Assembly (NCBI GenBank): GCA_022494885.1
Contig: JAGVSM010002737.1
Location: forward strand, 62,001 to 126,000
From: Micrasema longulum
Lineage: Eukaryota > Arthropoda > Insecta > Trichoptera > Brachycentridae
Length of the DNA stretch: 64,000 nucleotides
Direction: 5' to 3'
Position numbers and translations under genes: made by a program. The notes below the pieces were generated by a model. The model searched no databases. It saw only the letters and a program-made list of their open reading frames with translations, and was not told the origin of the DNA. Positions 20,863-32,790 of the stretch are shown here, in pieces. Position 1 is the first letter of the stretch. Each line of letters starts with the position of its first letter.

Positions 20863-21334
20863 ATTGATATTCTTATCATAATCCTTAACCATAGGGTTTT
20901 ATTGAGAAATATCAACAAAGAAACATTATTGAAATAAAAAAATATATTTTTAAATAAAAAGGAAATTAATTTCAGCCTTGATGCAGGCCTACCCATTCAG
21001 ATAAGCAGAACACTAACAAACAAACTAACAAATAGGAAACAAATATGGCAGGTCACCAATATATTTATTTATGTTTATGTTTAACTTGGTGAGAATCGGC
21101 ATTCTTTACAGCTATCATAGTTTTTTGGGAGTATTTTCATTTATAGGTATATATAATTTATCGGAGTTGTAAATTTCTTTAAAACTTTTCTTGTTGTGTT
21201 ACGCGAGGGTAGAATCGAGAAGGTTGTTGAGACCCCCAATTCCTAGAAAAGCAACCCTTATTATTTATCGTTCTTTTGAGGATTCTGGGAAACAGCTATT
21301 GCTTATAATATCACGAAAAAAGAATAAAAATAAA
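20863..21334. other. Unassigned stretch beside the PLE
   Basis: Bases 20866-20930 (atcataatccttaaccatag, ggttttattgagaaatatca) resemble the outer end of the foldback at 15330-15360, so they probably belong to the PLE terminus. The rest shows nothing. Confidence 0.45.
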
Positions 21335-21412
21335 GTATTGTATACTGAACATATTACAACAGAGATTGAGAACATCTCAGAGAAGGTATACGGAAGTATA
21401 GTCTTAATTGGG
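21335..21412 (+). repeat. P384 fragment
   Basis: The segment gaacatattacaacagagat and gagaacatctcagagaagg matches a P384 interior border; the remainder is lost. Confidence 0.55.
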
Positions 21413-21705
21413 TTTAACATTCGCAAATGATGAATCTTTATGCTCCAACCAGAAACACGAGGAACCATAAACTATGTTATTTTAATAACAGCCAGACAAT
21501 GTCTGCATTCAAATATACCGATTGCAAAACCTGGCAATGAATTTTCATGCCATATCGATATCAGGAATATGTCACCCCTTAAGTATAAATTGATAATCGC
21601 AATATTTCTGGCTTATGCATAAAGCATTGTTTCATATGAACACCCTAATTTACACAAATATAAATTATCATTATTATTTTATTTGGTTTAAAAGAGAGAA
21701 TGCAT

Positions 21706-22019
21706 GTAATAAGTTTGACAATGTTTGATTATGTCCAAATGCTTGCAGACTGGCTGGATTTCCTCCCTAGGGAGTCGTTCGTATTTAAATTTATTTCAAA
21801 AGGTTTCAGATCTTTTACTCCACAAAAGTCTACATATGGAAGAGTTGAGGAAATATGGATGTTCAAATATGAGCAGAATAGTGCATGTTACACAGTGTGT
21901 AAAGTTGCCTCTAAAACCAGCCAATGACAGATCATAAGCCCTGTTAATACCTAGACTTCCATATTCTCCTCTCAAAAATGTTTTCTCTCTCTGTTGAAAT
22001 AAATTTAAGTAATAAGTTT
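21706..22019 (-). mobile_element. P384 element with 11-bp target duplication
   Basis: The sequence gtaataagttt occurs at 21706-21716 and 22009-22019, flanking a P384 copy that begins gacaatgtttgattatgtcc and ctggatttcctcc. It then switches to an inverted arrangement (gaaatatggatgttcaaata, gtgcatgttacacagtgtgt, ccagccaatgacagatcata) and ends near ctctctgttgaaataaattt. The strand changes inside the copy, as in other P384 insertions. Confidence 0.75.
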
Positions 22020-23245
22020 AGTTGAGCATACTCATTCAGTTGTATTCACGGTTTTTCAGGGCCAGACCGCAAAACTTCAGAGGATCATTCCTAATGAAAA
22101 AAATCATAATAAAAAAATTCCAAACAGTCAATTTTTTTTTATTTTTATGATCTCAAAATGTATTAAATCCTTAAGTTCTCGGACAAGCAGTCCCTCCACA
22201 AACTCCTACCCCTCTCTTACCTACCCGCTTCACTTGTCCGCATCTTCATGAGAATATATGAAAAAAAACATGTTTTTAGAATTTATTACCAAGCTGTAAT
22301 CATGCGCCCATTTAATAAGATTCGAAAAATTTTCCTTAAAAATCCTCGTTTTACAAAATTACAGCGCCTGAAAGGAAAATAAATAAAGCAACACAAATCA
22401 ATAATTGTATAACGCAATGTGTACATTTTTGTATAAATCAAAATACGCGGTTGACGTTAGGTAAAAGTTAGTCTTTTCAAGGGAGGTTATATTAATTACT
22501 TATTTTTTAACGTGATTTTTATTTATCCATAAAACTCGTATATTTGTATCTAAGATATTGGATTCATGTTGTTCAGATGAAGGTAAGACCTCTTTATAAA
22601 TCCAGTCTCGTTTTTCGAATCAAAAACATTCAAAGAGGCCGCTTTTCTGTGCGCTTTGAACTTTTTCCCCTCAGGGGTCGTACCCTTCTAGTTTTAGGAT
22701 ATAACTACCCTTTACGGGGGTTCGTTTCCAGGAATGGCTTCTGAAATATGATAAAGATCGTCGGAGGAATCAATAAAAACCCGAATCCCGTGATGGGCCC
22801 TCAAAAGAAACCTAAAAGATCATATCTGATTGGATATTATTTGCTTTATGACTTACCCCGAAAAGCCAGCTTTTTCAGTAAAACTAAAGATTCATTAGGG
22901 ATAGATTTTATTGATTTTTATAATTTATAAATACATTGATTAGATAAACTTGAACATAATAATTTATAATTTTATATCATCAGAAATAGATAACATTTCG
23001 TATAAGGGAATATAGATATTTATAACTTCTAGAGGGGTTGAAAAAAATTTAAATTATAATAAACTAAAAAAATTGTTCATAATTACTCATTTCCAAGGAA
23101 TTTTTATAACATTAGAGCAATCAACCAAAATTTAGAGTGTTAGTCTATTTAGGGAAGTCTCCATCTAACGAGGTGAGTATTTTTATGATTGAAATTATAA
23201 GCAGTTTTTTGTTAATCCTGAAAGACAGTTCATACATAAACACTA
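22020..23245. other. Unassigned stretch
   Basis: About 1.2 kb with no recognisable gene or repeat family member. Short open frames at 22544-22930 show no domain. Confidence 0.45.
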
Positions 23246-23535
23246 CTACTAGTACTACCATCACGCCGTTTCACTGTAGGGGTAGGCAGAGGGAATGGAC
23301 TGCCACAGACGTCTATCCTGGCATATTTTCCTAGCTTCTTCCACATTCATACATCTTGTCATACATGCCCTTCGGTTCCGTCTGCTTTTGACATGACCAG
23401 ACTTAAGATTTTGGTTTATCTGATCATGCCACGTCTCCCTTGGTCGTCCTCGTCTCAAGTTACCGCTCATTATTGCCATATATACTTGTTTTACCATTCT
23501 TTCGTCGTTTATTCGTTCTACATATATTGACACAT
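23246..23535 (-). mobile_element. LINE-T 3' end, minus strand
   Basis: The frame 23533-23261 gives GNLRRGRPRETWHDQINQNL, GHVKSRRNRRACMTRCMNVE and EARKICQDRRLWQSIPSAYP, then the family terminal YSETA and stop. In place of TTTG repeats a short TAG/TAC-rich run follows. It is 5'-truncated to about 90 residues. Confidence 0.85.
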
Positions 23536-23633
23536 TTTTAAAATAAATATTTCATGTCAACCATGTCGGAATCGAAGCCGAGACCTCTTGCATGGTAAGC
23601 ATATGCGCTGACCACTACACCACGAGGCCGACA
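23536..23633 (-). mobile_element. SINE-1 head, minus strand
   Basis: Complement: gtcggcctcgtggtgtagtg, gtcagcgcatatgcttacc, then ggcttcgattccgacatgg and a linker ttgacatgaaatatttattt. This is the cleanest SINE-1 head together with 47566. It directly abuts the LINE-T end. Confidence 0.8.
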
Positions 23634-23795
23634 TACATAAAATGTGATAAGAAAAAACCCTTAGATAGTAAATGTTGTCTAAACTGGTACTTTAAATCGC
23701 AACATTTCTTGTTCATTTTTGTTACACGGATGGATGGTCAGTTTTGCTTTTCGGGGGCCAGTCCAGGTGCAGAAATACTGCAGTATAGACGAACT

Positions 23796-23865
23796 TTTAA
23801 AATAAATCTTTGACGTCCTGCTAAGAATCGAACAGGAAACCTTGATAGACCGCTAACATGTAGAT
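23796..23865 (-). mobile_element. SINE-1 head fragment
   Basis: Degenerate minus-strand head: linker complement ttttaaaataaatctttgac, B-box complement aagaatcgaac and ggaaacctt. The A-box half is missing. Confidence 0.4.
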
Positions 23866-24261
23866 GATAAAATAGAAACAACAATATTGTCTTGTCCCAG
23901 CTCCGTGAGCAGACTCGACCGCGCGGGAAAGAACGCTGGGACAATGCTAAAATTCGGCCGCAGTTCTTGGCGTTTGTTACGAGTGAATTCCTGGAAAAGA
24001 TTATTAACTTTATCCCAAGATGTATTGAAATTGTTAAAGGATGAACTAAATATTAAAAAGTTTTTGTTTCTGCTGTCATTTTCAGCATAATTTTTTTTTT
24101 TGGGAGCGAAACGCTAAGCAAATCGCTAATCCCAAAAGGTTCTACAGTAGATATTCTTTCTTTCGTTTCTTTATTCTGTATATTTAATTTTATGTTGTTT
24201 ATATACTCCTGTTTTATATTTTTTATTCATATTTTTTCCATTATAAACTATGAATTATATA
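23866..24261. other. Unassigned stretch
   Basis: A G+C-richer patch (23900-23980) sits in A+T-rich sequence. A short frame at 23887-24090 has no recognisable domain. Confidence 0.4.
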
Positions 24262-24660
24262 CTTAACAATATTTTTTTATTTTATTTTATTTATTTAGAA
24301 TACAAACAGATGTACAGGTTAAATGAATATTTAAAAAAAAATATATATAAAATGTATACATAGTAGGGCCTGCCATCCAATTATATGTATTCACTAAATA
24401 ATACTGTAATAAAGCGACGACGGCTTGAAGTTTAAACTATATAAATAATAAATATACTATTTATTAAAATAAGATAAATATGGACAAAACAAGGAGATAG
24501 TGGAAAGGAAAAGAAGGAAATTGGTAAGGAGTGGTAAAGGATGATTGAAGGAAAGTGAGAGTGGAAAATTGCATTTGATTTCATGATTAAACGAATTATG
24601 AATGAAGAGCATGAATCAAGCCCATTAATTCTCTTCTGTACATATTGTATGGAGTGTTAA
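24262..24660 (-). mobile_element. Possible LINE 3' UTR, minus strand
   Basis: The ttttattttatttatttaga start reads on the minus strand as a (tctaaataaataaaataaaa) LINE-type tail like those at 12720, 33945 and 59745. The upstream 24480-24640 is purine-rich and could be UTR. No RT motif could be read, so this rests mainly on the tail. Confidence 0.35.
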
Positions 24661-26086
24661 ATATATACTTTTTTTAATTTTTTTTTTATTTGAGAATAAA
24701 CAAAGAAGACCCAAGAGATAATCAACAAAATGTTCAGACAGTTTTAAACATTACGTATTTATGTTTATAATGAATTTATCTACATATATATTATTTACAT
24801 TAGAAAACGCACAATGAAAGAACGAAAACATAGCATAAGCTATACATTTGTGGAGCAGTTGATTCAATATTCGTTTGGGCGAATGAGACAATCCATTTTA
24901 CTTCTACCTAGCTCCACTATCCATTTTTTTTAGCCTTTTTGAACATTTTCTCGTTACTAATTGACTATGACTCTTATGTTTGTCAAAGCCTGGGGCGTAC
25001 AAAAAATCAAAAAATAAAGTAAAAAATATAACGCAATTTTATGGGTAGGTGCCTGAAAGAGAAAATATAAAACGAAAACTCGTTTGTGGCAGAAATCAGT
25101 TTTGTAGTTTTGACTGTTATAAAACTTAAATTTTCACTGCAATTGTTTCCAGCATTTCGACGTTTGAGTCAAAAAGAAATTATATTCAATGGAAAACTGC
25201 AATGCAGAGAAATGATCGTTTTTAAATTATGTTTCCACTGTCATTATGTTCGTATCCCATTTTAGTTTTTCAATCCCGTCGACCAAAAGCATCCTTGAAT
25301 TTTTTTTTTGATTTGTAGTTTTATAAAATAATTAAATAAAGGCAAATAAATTATTGTCTAGAATATTATGTTAAAATCAGTTGTTTTTATGTTTCGTCGA
25401 TTGATAAAAGTCTCAAGAAAATTACGTATTTTTTATTTTATTTATAAATCATACAACACAAAGTATTTTACAAGTATATTACGTTGAATTACTTTCCCAG
25501 GAGTTACAACAACTCAATTTGGGACATAAATAATATTAGCATTTAGAAAACAACACATATTGAGAACAACAAAGAAACAAAGCACGTTTAGCACCCTTAT
25601 AACTAAATATACAACAGCAATATATACGCTTAAAACCTTTTCTTACACAAGCAGAATAAATATATATAAAAAAACGATTTTAAGAATAAAACAAGTAGTG
25701 AATCTTCTACGGGAGATAAGGTCATTAACATCACATGCCATGCAGATGATGCTGCCATAGTGATGATGAGAACATATCCATCTCAGTTAGTAAACATCTG
25801 GATGCCTAAGAAATGTTATAAAATGATGAAATGATCTATTTTGTATGATTACCATTGTAAACCGCCCTTGAGGTTATAACGAAAACTGAGCTGTATAAGT
25901 GATTGTTTTTGCTATAATAACGAGAAATTGTTTAAAATAGTGGAGTTAGGTAGACTTAAAAGGGATTGTGTCGTTCGGCTAAACCAATTTTGAAACATCT
26001 GCCCCATTACAATGAGAGTATTGTTTATGTTTTTATAATTTGTATGTTTTGTAAAATAAATTAATTTTGATACAATTATTTTTGGA
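24661..26086. other. Unassigned stretch with two repeat scraps
   Basis: Bases 25430-25560 start with a LINE-like tail (ttttattttatttataaatc) on the minus strand. Bases 25845-25905 contain accgcccttgaggt and cgaaaactgagct, a decayed CR1 tail. No gene seen elsewhere. Confidence 0.4.
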
Positions 26087-26215
26087 TCGGGACTCACGGA
26101 TCAGATGGCCGAGGTTCGAATCTCACTCTACGCCAACCTGATTACAACCCGTTAAAAATTGAATTGTTTGGGTAAAACATAAAAACGTAAAGATTTATTT
26201 TTTAAAAAATAAAAA
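26087..26215 (+). mobile_element. SINE-3, decayed
   Basis: From tcgggactcacgga through the B box aggttcgaatctcactctac, the body acaacccgttaaaaattg and the end gggtaaaacataaaaacg. An internal part of the body is missing. Confidence 0.7.
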
Positions 26216-26674
26216 TAAATTCAGAGAGAAATATAATATGACAGTGTTTTAAAACTTCGTAATTTATATTTGAAAAACGTTTTGACGACGTGTGAATGAC
26301 ATTTAGCAGTAACTGTCAACACTGAGCACTGCCCGATTCCTTTTAAAATGAATAATGCCAAAAACGGTCACTGCAAACGCCACATGTCCAATGTAATACA
26401 AAACATGTCAACTGTATCCTATCAAAGAAAAATAGTCCCTTGGAAATATTGTTCGAAACACTAGTTTCCGAATAGAGAATCTTCAAATAATATTTCTTAT
26501 GTGCAAGCTTGTTTTAGGACTAAAAAAGCTGACTTGGGTTAACCCAATCCACCCAACCCCATCTTTAAAGATGAATATAGTGTACTTTTTTGTATGGAGC
26601 ATAAGCTAAGATCTTCAAATTTTCGAATATAAAATTAGTTTTTACTTTATAGACAATTAAAGATTTTATTTTTA
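26216..26674. other. Unassigned stretch
   Basis: No gene or known repeat recognised. Confidence 0.45.
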
Positions 26675-26855
26675 TTTTAAAGAAACACTTACGTTCATGC
26701 GATTTACCGAAATATTTCAATTTTAGAGGCCATTTTCAACAAGCTGTAAATAACTCACGGTTAGAAAATGGGAACCGAGTTGTGGTAGAGAGGGGTGCGA
26801 ATCTCGGACCATCGATCCGTGAATCCGCGATACTAGCCGCAGGACCACAACCCGA
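26675..26855 (-). mobile_element. SINE-3, minus strand
   Basis: Complement of the SINE-3 series: ggccattttcaacaagctgt, aaataactcacgg, ggtgcgaatctcggaccatc (degenerate B box) and agccgcaggaccacaacccg. It lies inverted to the copy at 26087-26215, about 460 bases away. Confidence 0.8.
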
Positions 26856-26871
26856 TTCTTGTAATTCTGAT

Positions 26872-26935
26872 AATTTTGTAACTTCCCATTGTAATGGAGG
26901 CTCAGATCTTTGGATCCTTAGTCCGTGACACATCG
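26872..26935 (-). repeat. Rep-F end fragment
   Basis: The segment gtaacttcccattgtaatgg and aggctcagatc resembles the Rep-F end near 4690 and 54765. Confidence 0.4.
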
Positions 26936-27725
26936 TACTCTTATTATGTTTAATAATTATTTAATACTGTCTGAAAACGTGTACTGTACATTAGACGATC
27001 GCGCCTACTACTTTTAATACCTACCTTGCACGACCCTTGCTGACGTTAAAAATATCGTATTTTATAATGTCCACGACGCTGCGCAGACGTGAAAATTACC
27101 CTTCTTTATACTGTCTACGACGCTGACGTAGACATTACGAAATAGGCTTTTTTCCCTTTGTAATTTTTATTTTGGGAGCGTTTTGTCATTCTATTGGACC
27201 TAGATTTACTCCGTTTCCTTGAAGTTTCACCCCCCGACTTTCGCCAAATCACTTTTTATTTTCTTGAAAGTCGTTTGATTTTTCACGAATTACGAGCACT
27301 TACAGAATTCTTCACCCTTTTAAGGTGCTTTCGAGTACGTGCGAATCACACGTGCCTAGAAATCATCCTTTTGACATAATTCGTTTCAGAGAAAAGACGT
27401 CTTAATTTTTTTTTCGAAAACAAGGGTACTTTGAATCATACTTTAACGTTGTATTTACGAAAACATCAGTAAATTTTGTGATAACTTTATCACTTACGCT
27501 ATGCGGCATTTTTCGTAAGTATGTGAAATGATGTCTATCGACACTCTTTACCAATACATTTTACCAATGCCACGATTACAGTAGAAAGTTATCAGAGTTT
27601 TCTCCGATGGCCTATACAGTAGAATCGAATTTTATGTGCGGTAATGTGTAAATTTATATGCAAATTTGAAGTATTATTTACGTTATGCTGCATTGTTCGT
27701 TAGTATAATATATAATATTTATTCT
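26936..27725. other. Unassigned stretch with degenerate 65-bp tandem
   Basis: Two related segments at 27040-27075 and 27100-27140 share tataatgtccacgacgctgc / tatactgtctacgacgctga and cagacgtgaaa / gtagacattac. Bases 27570-27700 loosely resemble Rep-F (gattacagtagaaagttatc, agagttttctccgatgg). No gene seen. Confidence 0.4.
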
Positions 27726-29130
27726 TTTAATATGTGGTGCAAAGCCAGTTACCTAGAATTAAATATTAAAAAATGTAAAATAATTTGTTTTTATGGAATG
27801 AAAAAATCTATCTCCATTAATTACAAAAAAGAAAATATTAATTCAGATGTAGTCAAGTCTATAAAAGACCTCGGAGTTATCATGGACTGTAAAAATACCT
27901 TTAATAAACATATTAATACTATTAACAAATGACAACAGGGATGGAGAATACCTTAAATAAGGGAATATGGAAGTCAAGGCATTTACAGGGCTTATGACCT
28001 GTCATTGACTGTGAAATCCAGTCTTTTGTCCATGAACATTTGGACAAACTCAAATATTGTAATGAAACCAACTGGTCCAAGAAGAAGTTTAAAAATTGAA
28101 AAATTGTTTTCAGGCGTTGCTTAGTATGTGAAATAATTCAGTCAGATGAATCTCTTCACAACAATAAAGGTTTCAACTCTTTAACTTAACTTAAATCAAC
28201 AGATGGAAGAATTGAAGAAATATGGATGTTCAAACATAGGCAAAATGGTGAATGTTACACAGTGTGTAAAGTGGCCACTTAAACCAGCCAATGACAGGTC
28301 ATAAGCCCTGTAAATGCCTTGACTTCCATATTCCCTTATTTAAGGTATTCTCCATCCCTGTTGTAATTTGTCAATCTTAATGACCCCCGAGGGGGTGAAA
28401 TCCAGTCTTTTGTCTATGAACATTTGGACCAACTAAAATATTGTAATATTAATACTATGTTTATAAAGTCACTAAAACTCTCGGGTTTTGTTTGCAGGAC
28501 ATCCAGTGACTTTACTAATATGTTCACGGTTAAAACACTATATTGCTCACTTGTTCGTCCTCTTTTAGAATATGCATCCGTGATCTAGTCTCCCTTCTAT
28601 GTAGGCCGGATAAATCATCGAATCGGTGCAACATCATTTGCTAATAAAAGTAGCATGGATGATTGGCCTCGAGAGGCGAGACTACACTTACGGAGAAATG
28701 GAGTCAATGTTAAAAATTTCAAGTCTACACAATCGTAGAAATAACATTGACTCTATATTTATGTTTAATTTACTGAATGACTTAATTGATGTACCATTGT
28801 TACTGAAACAAGTGGCATTCAATGTTCCAATCCGTCAGTTGCGAAATAATAATGTGCTGTTCCTCGATTAACACAGAACCGACTATGGCTTGCATGCAAC
28901 AATGTCCCGATTGTGTCGTATGGTGAATTCGAGACAAGATCTGGACTTTTTTGGTGTAAGTCTTTATAGATTAAAAAAATGTCTAAGATAGACCGGATAT
29001 TGTCTTGAGGTAGTTATTTTTTTTTGTCCCAGCTTTAATTTTATTTTATTAATGCCTGTATTTATTACAAGAAATTGTATTTAGAATCGTTAGAACGGAC
29101 TGCATAAGTCCGTCAAATAAAAAAATAAAT
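27726..29130 (+). mobile_element. LINE-J relic interrupted by P384
   Basis: Left part 27726-27922 translates as FNMWCKASYLELNIKKCKII, then DVVKSIKDLGVIMDC and FNKHINT. The right part from 28459 continues IKSLKLSGFVCRTSSDFTN, KTLYCSLVRPLLEYASVI, a stop, SPFYVGRINH. Then, after a frameshift, it runs near SYTYGEMESMLKISSLHNRR and ends with a UTR closing at aaataaaaaaataaat. It is homologous to the open frame at 58763-59617 across both parts. Only the thumb and C-terminal portion is present, and several stops make it a pseudogene. Confidence 0.85.
27911..28458 (-). mobile_element. P384 element, more than one monomer, 12-13-bp duplication
   Basis: Exact repeats of tattaatactat flank the insert (27911-27922 and 28447-28458; one more base matches on the left). 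On the minus strand the element starts at 28446 (ttacaatattttag) and runs a full monomer to ggaccagttggtttca. It starts again at 28062 (ttacaatatttgagtttgtc), giving a 384-base period. Then it switches near 28015 to an inverted segment ending at 27923. Removing it with one duplication restores the LINE-J frame. Confidence 0.9.
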
Positions 29131-29159
29131 AATCATGCCTATTGACAAATTTATTTAAC

Positions 29160-29615
29160 CAGAACCCCGCTTACAATGGGGAGTCAGCAGAATTATCTCC
29201 GATTTTTTTTTACTGTAAATCCGAATTTTATATACGAAAATCAGAAAGTTTGTATAAAAGTTTGATGTTTTCGTAATTATAATATGAAATGGTACCTATC
29301 ATATTTTACCAGGGATTACATTGGAAAGTTCACAAATTTATCTTGAAATATGTAGGTATAAATAAAAAACGAATTTTCCGTGCAAAAATGTATATATTTG
29401 TATGATTTTATTTATTTAAAACATGTTTAATTACTTATTACTGACGAATTAACATATTTCTATTCAAAAAATTAAAAGTCAACAGAGTTATCTCTGATTG
29501 TCCATAAAGTAAAATCATTTTTATTTACGAAAATGTACAAATATTGATTAAATATACTATCATCGTCGGCAACTTGTAACTGAATTTATTTCAAGACATG
29601 TTTTTTATGAATACT
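29160..29615 (+). repeat. Two Rep-F copies, diverged
   Basis: First copy near 29160-29260: cgcttacaatggggagtcag, agaattatctccgattt, actgtaaatccgaattttat. Second at 29485-29612: aaaagtcaacagagttatct, ctgattgtccataaagtaaa, atcgtcggcaacttgtaact. They lie in the same orientation about 320 bases apart. Confidence 0.5.
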
Positions 29616-29922
29616 AAACAACATATTACAACAGAGATTAAGAAAATTTTAGAGCAGTTAATATAAATGTCTAGGCATCTACAGGGCTTGTGACCCTTCA
29701 TTGGCTGGTTTAAGTGGCCACTTCACTCACTGTGTAACGTTTACCATTCTGCCTATGTTTGAACATCCACATTTTCTCAACTCTTTTATCTGTTGAATTT
29801 TGTGAAGTAAGAGAGCTGAAACCTTTATAATTTGGGTGAGGTTCATCTGGCTGGACCAATTCACCTACTAAGCAACGCCTGAAAACGATTTTCCAATTTT
29901 TATACTTGTTCTTTTAGCAGTT
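29616..29922 (+). mobile_element. P384 element, partial
   Basis: Runs from aacatattacaacagagatt through tctaggcatctacagggctt, ggctggtttaagtggccact, gctgaaacctttataa and aagcaacgcctgaaaacg to cttgttc. The usual start block and a flanking duplication were not found. Confidence 0.75.
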
Positions 29923-30147
29923 AGTTTTAAAAAAAAAGAACTGAAACATTACCCGTTTAATACATTATATTGACTGTTAAAAGGGAATAAATAAATATAC
30001 ATAATATAAAAGTGTTTAAAATAAACATGTCTTAAAAATTGTGCCCCACCGAAAAGTCTTCAGACTTAGTGAGTAACTTATTGTAGTATGTTACTAAAAA
30101 TATGAAATAAACGCTCTTGCGCAGGACTAAAACTGAAAGAAAAAAAC

Positions 30148-30300
30148 AGCCAATGACAGGTCATAAGCCCTGTAAATGCTTTGACTTCCATATTCCTTCC
30201 TCTTAAATGTTTTCCATGTTTGTTGTAATATATTAATCTCAATTCTTATCTGCGAAAATTTGGACACACTCAAAATATTATTGCGTTACTAACCCTTTTT
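30148..30300 (-). repeat. P384 fragment
   Basis: Minus-oriented piece: cagccaatgacaggtcataa, gccctgtaaatgctttgact, gttgtaatatattaatctc and, at the end, tttggacacactcaaaatat. A 55-base scrap of the same family (30625-30680) lies just beyond. Confidence 0.7.
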
Positions 30301-30689
30301 TTAATATTGCCCATTTTTATTGAATATCTGTTATTTTGAATAATATTATAAGCATAAATAAGTAATGTAAATAAATAAATATTGATTATTCAAGTTGACA
30401 AAATCGAAAAGTCGGTCGAAAACCATTCTGGATTACTTCATTGAATGATTGATAGTTAATTAAGTTAAGATAATTAATCTTCTGCTTAGAGCATCAAATC
30501 GTGATTAATTAATATTCTTAATTAATGGAATAAATTACTCAATAATACCTCAATCTATTTTTTTTATCAAAAACTTTTTTAAGCTCAAATGTAGTTTGAA
30601 AAATGACAGTAATTAATTACAATTTAAACATCCACATTTCCTCAACTCCCTCACCTGTTGACTTTTCTGAAGTAAAAGAGGTTTTTTTT
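30301..30689. other. Unassigned A+T-rich stretch
   Basis: Nothing assigned except the P384 scrap at 30625-30680. Confidence 0.4.
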
Positions 30690-32195
30690 TTATTAAAGAA
30701 GGTAAAAACATTTAACAAAATTTTTTGTAATTGTATAAAGAAGTGTTCTTTGGCTATATTTGTTTACAAACCTCAGTACTGACAAGTTTTCACGTTGTGC
30801 TAGCCTTGTATTATGTGAATGTAAATGCCTCTTCTGGTAGTTACTATCAAATCGGTATTTAGTAACAAATTTGAGCCATAGAATAGCATTTACGGACAGG
30901 CACCCTTGCTTTTTAAAAAGTTCGGGTACCTCTTCTTTATCAAGTTTAGGTGATCTGTTTATTAATTTAAGAGCCGAGGTTTGTAAAGATTGAATTTTTA
31001 AAATGTTGGTTTTACAAGAAAGGCCCCATCTGGTAATACCGTACCTAATATTTGATTCTGCTAATGATTGATAAATAAGTCTTAATGTTTTTATTGGTAC
31101 AAAATATTTTATTCTAAACATGCTGCCTATAACTGTCCTTAATCTTTTACACAATTTGGTAATTTGTTTATCCCATTAAAAAAAAAAATCAGTAGTAATG
31201 CCCAAATACACATATTCATCAACTACACCAAGTTTTTTCACAGTTACATAATATGACAATACCACTATGAAGACAGTTAAAACTATGTGAGACTATATTA
31301 ATTTGATTCAGTGCTGGTACATGAGGGGATCTGACATGCATAATTTTAGTCTTTTTTGCAATTATTATAAGACCCACCCATATCATGCGACCATTTAAGC
31401 AAGGAATTGTAGTCTTCTTGTAATTGACTTTCCGCAATAGATGTATGTCTGTGAGAAATTACAAGTGCCGTGTCATCGGCGTAAACATAATGCTTGGCAT
31501 ACTTAAAAATGTTTAACATGATGATACGTAGGTAATAAATAATAATGGACCCAAAATGGATCCATGGGGTACCCCAGACTTCGTGCTTTTAAGATTGCTA
31601 AAAGTTTTATAGAGTTTAACTTAAACCTTTCTATTTGTCAGATAGTTTTTCAGAACATCAATCAGGTTGCCACCTATACCAGTGCTTTTTAAGATGTTAA
31701 TCAGTATTTTGCGGTTTATTGTATCGAAGGCCTTAGAATTATCGATAAATAGAATTATGATATGATTCCCACTATTTAGTTCACTATTGATATAACTAGA
31801 AAACTGTTTAATAAGGATTTCAGTGCTTTTATGTTTTTGAAAGCCATATTGATTTGGATCTAATATTTTAAATTTTGAAAAATATTCGTTAATTTTTAAA
31901 TGTAAAAAAATTTCAAAAACTTTCTCTATCACGGGTAAAATACATATTGGTCTGTAATTAGTCAGGTCACTGTGAGCCCCAGATTTATGAATTGGTCTTA
32001 TTATGCCTATTTTAAGCTCTTCTGGGATTTCACACTGTGTCATAATTTAATTTATAAGATGAACAATTGTGGGACCTAATACATTTATATTACGTTTAAC
32101 ATCATTCATACGTATTCCATCTATACCTGGCATGTGAGAATTGTTTATATTTTTTACAATTGTAATAACATCACTTAAACTAAACGGTGAAACCT
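30690..32195 (-). mobile_element. Non-LTR LINE relic with RT catalytic blocks
   Basis: The longest RT remnant on the minus strand. From 32195: VSPFSLSDVITIVKNIN and MPGIDGIRMNDVK, one stop, then an open frame to 31621 with NYRPICILPVIEKVFE, NQYGFQKHKSTE and FIDNSKAFDTINRK (catalytic aspartate block A). After frameshifts: SGVPHGSILGPLLF near 31580 and YAKHYVYADDTALVISH near 31480 (catalytic YADD). The C-terminal frame 31154-30693 has MFRIKYFVPIKTLRLIYQSL and RYGITRWGLSC. The endonuclease half is missing. At least three frame breaks make it inactive; the clade is probably Jockey-like but not certain. Confidence 0.88.
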
Positions 32196-32647
32196 TTGAT
32201 CAATTAAAGTTAATTGAAATTATTTGAAATGCATTCTTTTTACACTTAAATAAAGACATTTGTACATTTGTTTTTATTCGAGTCATTTCCTTTACTTGCG
32301 GAAACTTGAACAACACGGTTGTGCAATTCGTATCCGATAACTTGTTATTCAATTTCTGTAAACTTCCGGACACCCCGTGACGATTTATCTCCAACTCTGC
32401 AAAGGGTTGCGTCTACACTCGACAGGCGTTTATGATTTAGGTCACACGCCCTATACATCCCCTGAGATGCAACCCTTCGAGTCAGGGTCAATCCTCTGAT
32501 GCTGGAAAGGAAAAATACTTCAGAAACAATAAATTGGATGTTCTGACTCGTTACGGTTAGATAATTGAAGAGAGGTATAGGAATTGAAATTCATTTCAGT
32601 CTCAAACTGGTTTTTGGTTTTATTCTGTTAAACCTTATTTTGAGATC
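32196..32647. other. Unassigned stretch
   Basis: No gene or repeat recognised; could include the decayed upstream LINE. Confidence 0.4.
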
Positions 32648-32712
32648 GTTTGACTCTGTGTCCTAGCGGATGAAGAATACAATTCTGTGTGTGAAACAGA
32701 ATCAGAACCATG
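32648..32712 (-). repeat. Short dispersed repeat, inverted copy of 3478-3535
   Basis: The complement shows ccatggttctgattctgttt, cacacacag, gtattcttcatccgctagga and cacagag, matching 3478-3535 with moderate divergence. Confidence 0.5.
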
Positions 32713-32790
32713 GACTTTCGACTATATAACTGCTCTCGGGTTATTACCCGGAGGATTATTATCCTGACTTAGGTAACAAATTTAAGATAA

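Noticed and set aside
22544..22930. Two adjoining open frames as exons of a host gene
   Set aside because: No domain, no convincing splice signals between them, and no codon-use signal distinct from the background.
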